Part shown: piece by piece, positions 1-5,033 of the stretch | Numbering within the stretch: the stretch's first letter is position 1 | Layout of the letters: every line of letters begins with the position of its first letter | NCBI GenBank assembly: GCA_002373165.1 | Contig: DFJS01000003.1 | Coordinates: 1 to 8,650 of the forward strand | Direction: 5' to 3' | Origin: Ruminococcus sp. UBA3665 | GTDB lineage: Bacteria; Bacillota; Clostridia; Oscillospirales; Ruminococcaceae | Length of the DNA stretch: 8,650 bases | Translations under genes and position numbers: made by a program | The notes under the pieces: generated by a model | Told to the model about the DNA's origin: nothing | Seen by the model: only the letters and a program-made list of their open reading frames with translations | Database searches by the model: none

Positions 1-116
1 CGGAGAACGGCTTTGTGTGGATTTCTGAAAAAAGCCCTGTATTCCGTGCGGGGGAGTGGTCTGTCAGGTGCAGAAAAGCGGCAGGGGAGAGGTCAAATAA
101 AAAAACAGAGGACTGA
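1..116 (+). other. Left-edge stretch, possible 3' end of an upstream plus-strand gene
   Basis: No complete gene is visible here. Two plus-strand frames run in from the window edge: one stops at TGA 26-28, another stops at TGA 114-116 inside the terminator hairpin. Either could be the last codons of a truncated gene, but neither fragment is recognisable. Positions 25-50 resemble, with gaps, the block at 113-138 and at 1101-1126. That would make the segment a third, degraded copy of the repeat that ends the neighbouring units. Nothing firmer can be said without the flanking sequence. Confidence 0.25.
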
Positions 117-129
117 AAAGCCCTCTGTT
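95..129 (-). terminator. Rho-independent terminator of the RHH gene
   Basis: On the minus strand a perfect 8-bp stem (122-129 with 104-111, AACAGAGG/CCTCTGTT) encloses a 10-nt loop and is followed by TTTTTTTATTT. It begins about 13 nt after the RHH stop codon, so it is well placed to end that transcript. Half of the hairpin recurs at 1103-1118. Confidence 0.85.
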
Positions 130-155
130 CCGTGGGTGTGTTTAGCAGCCGTCGC
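115..155. repeat. 41-nt dispersed repeat, copy A (RHH gene end and terminator arm)
   Basis: Positions 115-155 match 1103-1143 with two mismatches, and the first 28 nt are identical. This copy covers one arm and part of the loop of the RHH terminator, the stop codon and the last codons of the RHH gene. Because this copy contains a gene end, it is probably the source type and 1103-1143 a relic. Confidence 0.85.
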
Positions 156-369
156 TCTGATCGGCGTTGCTCTGACTGCCGTCCAGCTCTGCGCCGTGTG
201 CCTTCATATCTTCACGGATGAGCGTGTTAATATATCCGTTCAGACTCATTCCCCGCGATTCGGCATATTCTCGTATTACTTCGCGTTGTCCTTTTTTGAC
301 TTGTAATGCAATTCGGTCGTATGCCTTGGCGTTATATTTATTTTTAGCCTTAGTTTCTGCTTTTGCCAT
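142..369 (-). CDS. Ribbon-helix-helix (Arc/CopG-type) DNA-binding protein
   Basis: This is a 75-residue protein with the layout of a ribbon-helix-helix repressor. Residues 1-16 are a basic Lys/Ala-rich arm. A short strand at about 17-25 (YDRIALQVK) would form the DNA-reading beta ribbon. Helix 1 lies at about 28-39 and helix 2 at about 42-56 (SLNGYINTLIREDM), joined by the usual Gly turn. The tail after residue 58 is hydrophilic and unlike the conserved core. The start is set by a near-perfect Shine-Dalgarno site, GGAGGTGAT, 5 nt before ATG. Proteins of this class act as dimers and often repress their own promoter or serve as antitoxins. The divergent promoters and repeated sites upstream suggest autoregulation and control of the rightward genes, which is inference. 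No adjacent toxin is recognisable. Confidence 0.85.
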   Translation of the reverse strand: MAKAETKAKNKYNAKAYDRIALQVKKGQREVIREYAESRGMSLNGYINTLIREDMKAHGAELDGSQSNADQSDGC

Positions 370-390
370 GTTATCACCTCCATATTATCT

Positions 391-419
391 ATTATATCAT
401 ATTAAAACATGGTGTGCAA
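391..419 (-). promoter_or_regulatory. Promoter of the RHH gene
   Basis: On the minus strand TTGCAC (414-419) and TATAAT (391-396) are separated by 17 bp, about 22 bp from the RHH start codon. The -35 box lies inside the repeat GGTGTGCAAGT at 411-421, so a protein bound to that repeat would block this promoter. Confidence 0.8.
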
Positions 420-490
420 GTATGCAGAATTAACAAATATAGGTGTGCAAGTTTGTACAAATCATCCATTGACAATAGGTGTGTACCTAT
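411..490. promoter_or_regulatory. Operator-like repeat cluster between divergent promoters
   Basis: GGTGTGCAAGT occurs at 411-421 and 442-452, and the related GGTGTGTACCT at 478-488. All three read in the same direction, with starts 31 and 36 bp apart. The second copy belongs to an imperfect palindrome, TGTGCAA-GT-TTGTACA (444-459). The third lies in a perfect inverted repeat, ATAGGT-GTGT-ACCTAT (475-490), filling the spacer of the rightward promoter. The first covers the leftward -35 box. Such sites at both promoters of a divergent RHH locus fit cooperative repressor binding; the assignment to the RHH protein is inferred. Confidence 0.65.
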
Positions 491-498
491 GGTATAAT
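469..498 (+). promoter_or_regulatory. Rightward promoter for the two small genes
   Basis: Consensus -35 TTGACA (469-474) and consensus -10 TATAAT (493-498) are separated by 18 bp. The spacer is almost entirely the inverted repeat at 475-490, so regulator binding there would exclude RNA polymerase. Transcription would start near 505 and leave about 225 nt of leader before the first gene. Confidence 0.88.
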
Positions 499-634
499 AA
501 TAACAGTGAAGGAAGTAGCAACTGATCGGCAACCGAGAACCAGCGGCAACGGGTAGCAGGGCGCAGACAGTGAGAATTTCCGGAATACTGATTACGAAAG
601 CAGGAATAACCGAGCTGTGAACGGCAGGAAGTGA

Positions 635-658
635 ATGCAAGTAGCGTATCGGGGATAA
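635..658 (+). CDS. Possible leader peptide, 7 codons (MQVAYRG)
   Basis: An ATG at 635 opens a 7-codon frame ending in TAA at 656-658. AGGAAG at 626-631 precedes it, a slightly close but usable Shine-Dalgarno site. The stop codon touches the 5' arm of the 658-688 hairpin, so a ribosome at the end of this frame would physically cover that arm. This is the geometry of translational attenuators. So short a frame can arise by chance, and no induction signal can be read from the sequence, so the call is tentative. Confidence 0.25.
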   Translation: MQVAYRG

Positions 659-688
659 TCCGGCGGAGCAGTTGCCAGGCCGCCGGAT
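658..688 (+). promoter_or_regulatory. 9-bp leader hairpin upstream of the DUF6075-like gene
   Basis: ATCCGGCGG (658-666) pairs perfectly with CCGCCGGAT (680-688) around a 13-nt loop. No U-run follows, so it is not a standard intrinsic terminator. It lies about 27 nt before the Shine-Dalgarno site of the gene at 730 and could protect the transcript or regulate translation through upstream pairing. Confidence 0.6.
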
Positions 689-690
689 GT

Positions 691-732
691 CTGAATAAAA
701 TATAAAATATAATGAAAGGTTGAGAAAATATG
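691..732 (+). repeat. Duplicated translation-initiation segment, copy 1
   Basis: CTGAATAA, an A/T stretch, then TAATGAAAGGTTGAGAAA and the ATG recur almost exactly at 1171-1203 before the next gene. The match includes the GAAAGG Shine-Dalgarno site and extends to the start codon, but the two proteins are unrelated in sequence. This supports both starts and suggests copied or cassette-like upstream modules. Confidence 0.85.
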
Positions 733-1095
733 AATTCTGAGGGTATTTTATTCCGCGATTCGGAGCATAAAACTGTTTTTGAATCTGTGCTGCGGAAAAT
801 GGATTGCGGCCCGTCTGATGTGTACCGCATTTCGTTTGCTTATCTGATTGCACTGGATGACGTGTGCAGGAAGCATATCAGTCAACTTTATGATTTTGCG
901 CAGGACTGTATCTGCCCTGATGCACTTGATGCGCCCTGGCAAACGAGCTGTTCACTCCGTACAGTGGAGCTTGCTGTTAATCTGTATAACAGCTACTGCG
1001 GAGCAGATGCAGCGGATATATTTGCTTATGGGGAATACAATGTCTACTATGTTCAGGCTCTGAAACTCCGGTTTCCATGCGGTGTCTGGGATTAA
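730..1095 (+). CDS. DUF6075-like protein, accessory hypothetical
   Basis: This 121-residue soluble protein has no signal peptide or membrane segment. From memory its pattern resembles DUF6075 proteins found in clostridial mobile and accessory regions: an early 'F.D.EH...F' segment (residues 8-16), a central 'YDFAQDCI.PDAL..PWQT' stretch (about 55-75), then 'LAVNLYNSY' (about 82-90) and an 'ALKLRF' ending (about 112-117). The molecular function of that family is unknown to me. GAAAGG lies 10 nt before the ATG, in a segment repeated before the next gene. It is the first gene behind the strong promoter at 469-498 and is probably co-transcribed with the gene at 1201. The family match is a recollection, not a search result. 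Confidence 0.72.
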   Translation: MNSEGILFRDSEHKTVFESVLRKMDCGPSDVYRISFAYLIALDDVCRKHISQLYDFAQDCICPDALDAPWQTSCSLRTVELAVNLYNSYCGADAADIFAYGEYNVYYVQALKLRFPCGVWD

Positions 1096-1102
1096 GAGAA
1101 CA

Positions 1103-1143
1103 GAAAAGCCCTCTGTTCCGTGGGTGTGTTCAGCAGCTGTCGC
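1103..1143. repeat. 41-nt dispersed repeat, copy B (relic of an RHH gene end)
   Basis: This matches 115-155 with two mismatches. Read on the minus strand it keeps the equivalents of the last codons and stop of the RHH gene (..GAC AGC TGC TGA, against GAC GGC TGC TAA) and the first terminator arm, but no RHH coding sequence precedes it. A shortened hairpin, GAACAG/CTGTTC, remains at 1099-1119. It is best read as debris of a second RHH-type gene or a shared boundary element. Confidence 0.8.
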
Positions 1144-1170
1144 CTGGTTAGCGTGTCAGTCTGCGAATAT

Positions 1171-1203
1171 CTGAATAATATAATGAAAGGTTGAGAAATT
1201 ATG
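1171..1203 (+). repeat. Duplicated translation-initiation segment, copy 2
   Basis: This is near-identical to 691-732, with an A/T-stretch length difference and a change just before the ATG. It supplies the GAAAGG Shine-Dalgarno site (1185-1190) 10 nt before the start codon at 1201. Copy B of the other repeat lies just before it, so the two repeats together bracket the first small gene. Confidence 0.85.
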
Positions 1204-1578
1204 AAATATGGAGTAAGTGTGTCCAAATGCAGAACGGAAGAAAGTGCAGCCGTCCGCAAAATCGGTTTGATTTTTGAAACATTCCTGTCTTTTGAGGAGG
1301 CGTTTAGCTATGTCGGCTTCTGCATGGTGAATGATATTGACGAATTCGGCCGTCCTGATGTATATCAGATTCTGTTCCTTGACAGCTTCGGACGGATTCT
1401 TGTAATAGCTGAACTGGATAATGATGTAATAGAACCGCCTTGTTATAAGCCGACATATCCGGAATTTGGCTGTCTCGGCTGTACAAAATGCAAAGAAAAA
1501 GAAGCTGTGCCGGGAACTGATGCCAGCGGCTTTGATGAGTTTGAAGGAATCATTTCAGAGGATGATCTGCCCTTCTGA
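1201..1578 (+). CDS. Hypothetical protein with CxxCxxC cluster and SSB-like C-terminal tip
   Basis: I do not recognise this 125-residue protein. It has a compact, mixed hydrophobic N-terminal part (about residues 1-76). A cysteine cluster follows: C81, then C91, C94 and C97 (CLGCTKC), which could bind a metal. A flexible acidic tail closes the protein with DEFEGIISEDDLPF (112-125). The final EDDLPF matches the acidic-Pro-Phe tip of bacterial SSB (for example DDDIPF or DDDLPF), which docks repair and replication proteins. No OB-fold SSB core is apparent. The start is fixed by the repeated GAAAGG segment 10 nt upstream. It is probably co-transcribed with the gene at 730 and ends before a convergent terminator. 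Mimicry of the SSB tip is inference. Confidence 0.75.
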   Translation: MKYGVSVSKCRTEESAAVRKIGLIFETFLSFEEAFSYVGFCMVNDIDEFGRPDVYQILFLDSFGRILVIAELDNDVIEPPCYKPTYPEFGCLGCTKCKEKEAVPGTDASGFDEFEGIISEDDLPF

Positions 1579-1634
1579 AAAACAGCAGTCCAGAATTGCA
1601 CAAAATTTATATTTGGCGCAATTATATGTACTGG

Positions 1635-1672
1635 AAAGATGCAGTCTCCTTTTCGGGACTGACTGCATCTTT
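1635..1672. terminator. Bidirectional terminator between convergent operons
   Basis: A perfect 12-bp stem (1635-1646 with 1661-1672, AAAGATGCAGTC/GACTGCATCTTT) encloses a 14-nt loop. It lies 56 nt after the plus-strand stop at 1578 and about 105 nt after the minus-strand stop at 1778. The plus-strand downstream sequence is pyrimidine-rich (TTTCCTGCTTCCTTT) but not a clean U-run. The rest of 1579-1777 shows no gene. Confidence 0.7.
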
Positions 1673-1777
1673 CCTGCTTCCTTTATTGCTATCGCTTTTT
1701 CTTTTTTGTTTATTATGACGAAAATTAAAGTGTTTTCCCAGCGGATCAATTCAGCATTTTGCACAATTTTTCAAAAA

Positions 1778-2944
1778 TCACGGAATTTCTCCCGGAAGTT
1801 CTCCAGCGGCTTCGGCAAATTCTTCATTTTCTCCATCCGGAATTTCTTCGGGAGCTTCAGCAAATTCTTCCGGCTCTTCCGGCGCGGCATACAGATATGT
1901 GAATTTCGGCGATTTGAGATTGAATTCATATCGGAATGCATCGCCGCGGACTGTCATCTGATTGTCAATATTGACCTGCTTTACATAGCCGCCATTGCCC
2001 TGAATGATCTGAATCCAGTTTTCAGGATTATCAGAAAGCGTAATCGGATACGCATTCTGTATGATTTCTTTGACCTGATCTTGTGTAAAGTACGTAACTT
2101 CGCCGTAATGCGGGTCATACTGGGCATCATAATCGCTGGAAACGCTGCGCAGATACGGCAGATCCATAGAGAAAATATCATTGCTGTCGGCGGTCAGATC
2201 GCCGCAGGATGCGCCGAACATTGTCATTGCAAAATCGCCGTGATAATACAGAGCTTCGCCGAGTACAGAAGCACAGGCATCAATCAGGCTCTGATCGGGG
2301 TCAGGTTTGCCTTTCAGGTCATGGGCATCGTTATTGTAGAATTTGATATACGTATAGACGGCCACAGCCTGGGCTTTGATGGCCTCAGTACTGAAAGAAG
2401 GCCCTACTTCCCTGTTGACAATTTCGGCTACCTGCTGGAGCGCATTTCCGGGCACGCCCTGTACAGTAATCATTTCTGTTTCGGCAGTGCCTGTATTCAT
2501 CAGGACAGTTCCGGGATAATAATGAAATAAAATATCCTGATAGTTCCATCCGCCGTAGATGGCGTAGAAATTCGCGCCGTTCTGGCTGAGACCGACACAG
2601 TGTCCCCAGCCGTAAGTTGTAAAGGCAAAATTTCCGGGCGGAACGTTTTCGGGATCAACGGCAGAAGGAGTCGGATCATTGGAAAGCATGATATCTTCCC
2701 TGCTTTTGTCAGAAACAAGAACGGCCTCCCTGTTCTCGGAATTTTCAACAGTTTTGTAAGAAATCAGCGAAAAATCGTCATATTCTGATATAGATTTCTT
2801 AGCATGTGCCGGAAGCTCTTCCCTGTCGGATAGTTCCTGTTCTTCTGTGCGGATAATCTGGACAGAGCTTTCGGCGGCAAAAACAGGAAGGCACAGCCTT
2901 CCTGTAAGAAAAAGCGCACAGAACAGCACAGCCTGCATACGCAT
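1778..2944 (-). CDS. Secreted SpoIID/LytB-type protein with circularly permuted domain order
   Basis: The protein has 388 residues. Residues 1-23 form a signal peptide (MRMQAVLF..PVFAA), followed by a polar linker to about 105. The SpoIID motif GWGHCVGLSQ is at 112-121 with GWNYQDILFHYYPGT at 132-146. The catalytic-Glu block comes afterwards: IVNREVG with E179, then EAIKAQAVAVYTY (187-199), then the GASCGD (244-249) and PYLRSV (263-268) segments. Canonical SpoIID, a lytic transglycosylase acting on denuded glycan, has the E-block first and the GHGVGMSQ block at its C-terminus, so this domain appears circularly permuted. Cys116 replaces the usual Gly. An acidic Pro/Glu tail (354-388) repeats EEFAEA. 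The gene follows a sortase stop by 3 nt and its Shine-Dalgarno site (GAAAGG) straddles that stop. A role outside the engulfing sporangium is possible; activity is inferred. Confidence 0.88.
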   Translation of the reverse strand: MRMQAVLFCALFLTGRLCLPVFAAESSVQIIRTEEQELSDREELPAHAKKSISEYDDFSLISYKTVENSENREAVLVSDKSREDIMLSNDPTPSAVDPENVPPGNFAFTTYGWGHCVGLSQNGANFYAIYGGWNYQDILFHYYPGTVLMNTGTAETEMITVQGVPGNALQQVAEIVNREVGPSFSTEAIKAQAVAVYTYIKFYNNDAHDLKGKPDPDQSLIDACASVLGEALYYHGDFAMTMFGASCGDLTADSNDIFSMDLPYLRSVSSDYDAQYDPHYGEVTYFTQDQVKEIIQNAYPITLSDNPENWIQIIQGNGGYVKQVNIDNQMTVRGDAFRYEFNLKSPKFTYLYAAPEEPEEFAEAPEEIPDGENEEFAEAAGELPGEIP

Positions 2945-2947
2945 AGC

Positions 2948-3751
2948 TTAGCCTTTCTGGAATGTTTCGGCAGTTTCGCCGTCACGGAGCTTGCGTGCAA
3001 TGACAAGAAAACGGGAATTGTCCTCGTCAGAATAACAGGTTGAGAGAGTCAGCAGCTTGTCGCCGTACTGCACATCAACGTTGGTAACGGGGGTAACGCT
3101 CTGATCTCTGGCATATTTCATATAAGTGTTGAATTGTTCTTCTGTCTCGAACTCTTCCATATCCCAGTAACGCCAGTCGGCATCCGCACCGCCGTAAGTG
3201 ATGGGCAGCGCACAGATGACATAAGTAGCATGTTCATAATTGGAATATAATTCGATAAACTGGTATTTTTTATAATATTCATAATCCTGGCGGTAGCGGC
3301 GCAGAGAGCCGAACATTTCGTTATTGGCCATATTATGGCCATACAGGATGATATTATCCGACCAGTTCTCCTGCCCGAAGCCGAACTGATCACGATAGTC
3401 CATAAAGACAGTTCCGGCACGGTAAGGCTTGTGATTGAATCCGGTATCCAGATAGAAGGCATTATCATCGCACTGCACCAGAGGATTATTGACTTTTGTG
3501 CCGTTGATGGAAATCCAGCCCACTGAATCGGCATTATACTGCCGCATGGATTTTGCCATGCCGCTCTCTCCGTTGGGCGTACCGAAGGGGCCTTCTGCCA
3601 GCTGAAGATTTGCCGTCTGGGAAGAGACTTTTTCTGCGGGCGTTTCTGCATTTGTCAGAGAAACAGGTGCTGTCTGCCCGGCAGCGGCAGTCAGCAGAGC
3701 CGCACAGCATACGCCAGTGAGTAATTTTTTGGTTTTGGAATAGAATTTCAT
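2948..3751 (-). CDS. srtB: Class B sortase (second of a tandem pair)
   Basis: This 267-residue extracytoplasmic transpeptidase cleaves a sorting signal and joins the protein to a peptidoglycan cross-bridge. A basic start and hydrophobic stretch (about 8-27) form a signal peptide or N-terminal anchor. The sortase B fold covers about 75-255: VGWISINGTKVNNPLVQ, FMDYR, then catalytic His139 in YGHNM, Cys239 in TLSTC and Arg247 in SRFLVIAR. The long insert before the catalytic Cys (DWRYWD...) is typical of class B. AGAAGGA lies 6 nt before the ATG. It follows the first sortase by 27 nt and precedes the SpoIID-type gene by 3 nt, so all three are one transcript. It differs from its partner by lacking the basic cytoplasmic tail. 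Its substrate is not in the window. Confidence 0.93.
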   Translation of the reverse strand: MKFYSKTKKLLTGVCCAALLTAAAGQTAPVSLTNAETPAEKVSSQTANLQLAEGPFGTPNGESGMAKSMRQYNADSVGWISINGTKVNNPLVQCDDNAFYLDTGFNHKPYRAGTVFMDYRDQFGFGQENWSDNIILYGHNMANNEMFGSLRRYRQDYEYYKKYQFIELYSNYEHATYVICALPITYGGADADWRYWDMEEFETEEQFNTYMKYARDQSVTPVTNVDVQYGDKLLTLSTCYSDEDNSRFLVIARKLRDGETAETFQKG

Positions 3752-3778
3752 TAAGATTCCTTCTTTCTTTTTTTGAGA

Positions 3779-4963
3779 TCAGCCGTAAGGGATAAATTCG
3801 GCATTGGGGTCATAGACGTTCTTATGCCATTTGTAATAGCTGTTTGACCACTTGACATTGGGGTTTGCTGTACTGGTGCAGCCCTCGTAGAGCTCTTCAT
3901 TCTCACGCAGAAGCCGCGCAAAGACCACAAGCCGGCCGTCGCTGAAAGTGCTGTTGCAGGTAGAAAGAGTCAGGAGTCTGTCACCGTACTTGACATCTAC
4001 ATCAGTCAGACGGATTGTCCGGCGTTTGATTTCATTGACATAATCATAGAATTCCTGCTCGTCCTGAAAATTGACAGTATTCCAGTAATCGAATTTAGTT
4101 TCCGTCTCGTCCCCTACATCGACGATAATCATGCCGAAAATTTTATATTGATATGTCATATAATTGGATTCCAGTTCAACAATAGGGTGCTGATCGTAAT
4201 ATTTTTCGTTATTGGTATAATATTTCAGCGCACCGAACATGGAATAGTCATGCATGTTATGCCCGTAGATAATCAAATTCTGGGAATTATCAAACGTTCT
4301 TTTATACGTGCCGTCCGGATTGCCGCCCTCGTCCAGATTGGGCACCATATCGTCAAAATAATTTCTGTAATCCATAAAAATAGATCCGGCGCGGGCATAT
4401 TCCAGATTGATATTTTTATCCAGATAGAACGAATTGCCGTCTTCGGGATTTCTTCTCTGCAATACAGGATAGCCTATTTTAGGTTCTCCGGGAATGCGGA
4501 TATATCCCACTACATCTTTATTGACAGCCAGCAGATTCCGGGCACTTTCCAGCAGCTGATAGCGTTCTTCTGTTTCGCCGGCCTCGTTTGTTTCAATCGG
4601 CAGATGCCGTACGGGTTCAACGATAGAGTCATGAATTCTCTGTGCTTCTTCCGTGACCTTGGCATTCTGGTAATTTTCCCAGAAATATTTTCCAATCAGC
4701 GCGAGGCAGACGATAAACACCATAGAAGATGCCAGAAATGTCATTTTCCGGAAGACTTCAAACACACTGTCCCCCTGCTGCGGAAACAGATCGGCAATTC
4801 TCCTGGCGAGAGAACGGCGTTTTCTTCTTCGTTTTCTTTTTTTTCCGGATTTTTTAGCTTTTGCTTTAGATTTAGATTTCTTTCCGGAGGATTTTTTTTT
4901 CTTTTCCTCCTCCTGCTGATGCAGAGCATTTTTAATTGCGCTGTATTTATCTTCTTCTGCCAT
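3779..4963 (-). CDS. srtB: Membrane-anchored class B sortase with long basic cytoplasmic tail
   Basis: The protein has 394 residues, longer than usual for SrtB. Residues 20-55 are extremely Lys/Arg-rich and would lie in the cytoplasm, next to a single membrane helix at about 74-92. An extracellular stalk leads to the catalytic domain (about 145-355): VGYIRIP, FMDYRNYF, then His235 in YGHNM, Cys336 in TLSTC and Arg344 in DGRLVVFAR. A 38-residue tail after 356, rich in Trp/Tyr/Asn, extends past the normal end. The Shine-Dalgarno site AGGTGG precedes the ATG. It is the first gene of the sortase-sortase-SpoIID operon, with its own promoter at 5005-5033. The basic tail is encoded through A9 and A8 runs that could slip. 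The substrate motif cannot be predicted from this sequence. Confidence 0.93.
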   Translation of the reverse strand: MAEEDKYSAIKNALHQQEEEKKKKSSGKKSKSKAKAKKSGKKRKRRRKRRSLARRIADLFPQQGDSVFEVFRKMTFLASSMVFIVCLALIGKYFWENYQNAKVTEEAQRIHDSIVEPVRHLPIETNEAGETEERYQLLESARNLLAVNKDVVGYIRIPGEPKIGYPVLQRRNPEDGNSFYLDKNINLEYARAGSIFMDYRNYFDDMVPNLDEGGNPDGTYKRTFDNSQNLIIYGHNMHDYSMFGALKYYTNNEKYYDQHPIVELESNYMTYQYKIFGMIIVDVGDETETKFDYWNTVNFQDEQEFYDYVNEIKRRTIRLTDVDVKYGDRLLTLSTCNSTFSDGRLVVFARLLRENEELYEGCTSTANPNVKWSNSYYKWHKNVYDPNAEFIPYG

Positions 4964-5004
4964 GCATACACCACCTGTTTAAGCTTTTTAGATTTTACTT
5001 ACTT

Positions 5005-5033
5005 AGTATAGCACAGTACGCCGAAAATGTCAA
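5005..5033 (-). promoter_or_regulatory. Promoter of the sortase-SpoIID operon
   Basis: On the minus strand TTGACA (5028-5033) and TATACT (5005-5010) are 17 bp apart, and a TG one base before the -10 box makes it an extended -10. The -35 box overlaps the thiI stop codon (5030-5032). No terminator hairpin lies between thiI and the sortase gene, so read-through from the upstream operon is also possible. Confidence 0.85.

Larger units (their letters stand above)
505..729 (+). ncRNA. Long leader region, possibly structured and regulatory
   Basis: About 225 nt separate the expected transcription start from the gene at 730. The sequence is richer in G+C than its AT-rich flanks and holds a short hairpin (526-529 with 533-536, TCGG/CCGA) and three GCAAC motifs near 518, 529 and 546. 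It ends with a perfect 9-bp hairpin at 658-688, followed by an A/T-rich ribosome-binding segment. I do not recognise a named RNA family. It could be a cis-regulatory leader, a small RNA, or an unremarkable untranslated region. Confidence 0.4.

Noticed and set aside
13..306. Plus-strand open frame of 97 codons at the left edge
   Set aside because: It runs through the RHH terminator and antisense to the RHH gene, which has a near-perfect ribosome-binding site and a clear fold.
142..369. RHH gene as the antitoxin of a toxin-antitoxin pair
   Set aside because: No toxin-like gene is adjacent on the same strand and the divergent genes show no toxin motifs, so only the DNA-binding call is kept.
658..688. 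Hairpin considered as an intrinsic terminator
   Set aside because: The stem is good, but the following sequence is A-rich rather than U-rich on the transcript, so it is listed as a leader hairpin.
392..853. Minus-strand open frame of 153 codons across the control region
   Set aside because: It crosses the divergent promoters, the leader and the start of the DUF6075-like gene, has no ribosome-binding site and no recognisable domain.
1466..2530. Long plus-strand open frame of 354 codons
   Set aside because: It overlaps the end of the 1201 gene and runs antisense to the SpoIID-type gene, which has clear motifs, a signal peptide and a ribosome-binding site. The frame shows no recognisable domain.
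4148..5011. Plus-strand open frame of 287 codons
   Set aside because: It is antisense to the sortase gene; the Phe-rich C-terminal part is the complement of the Lys-rich tail. There is no domain and no good ribosome-binding site.
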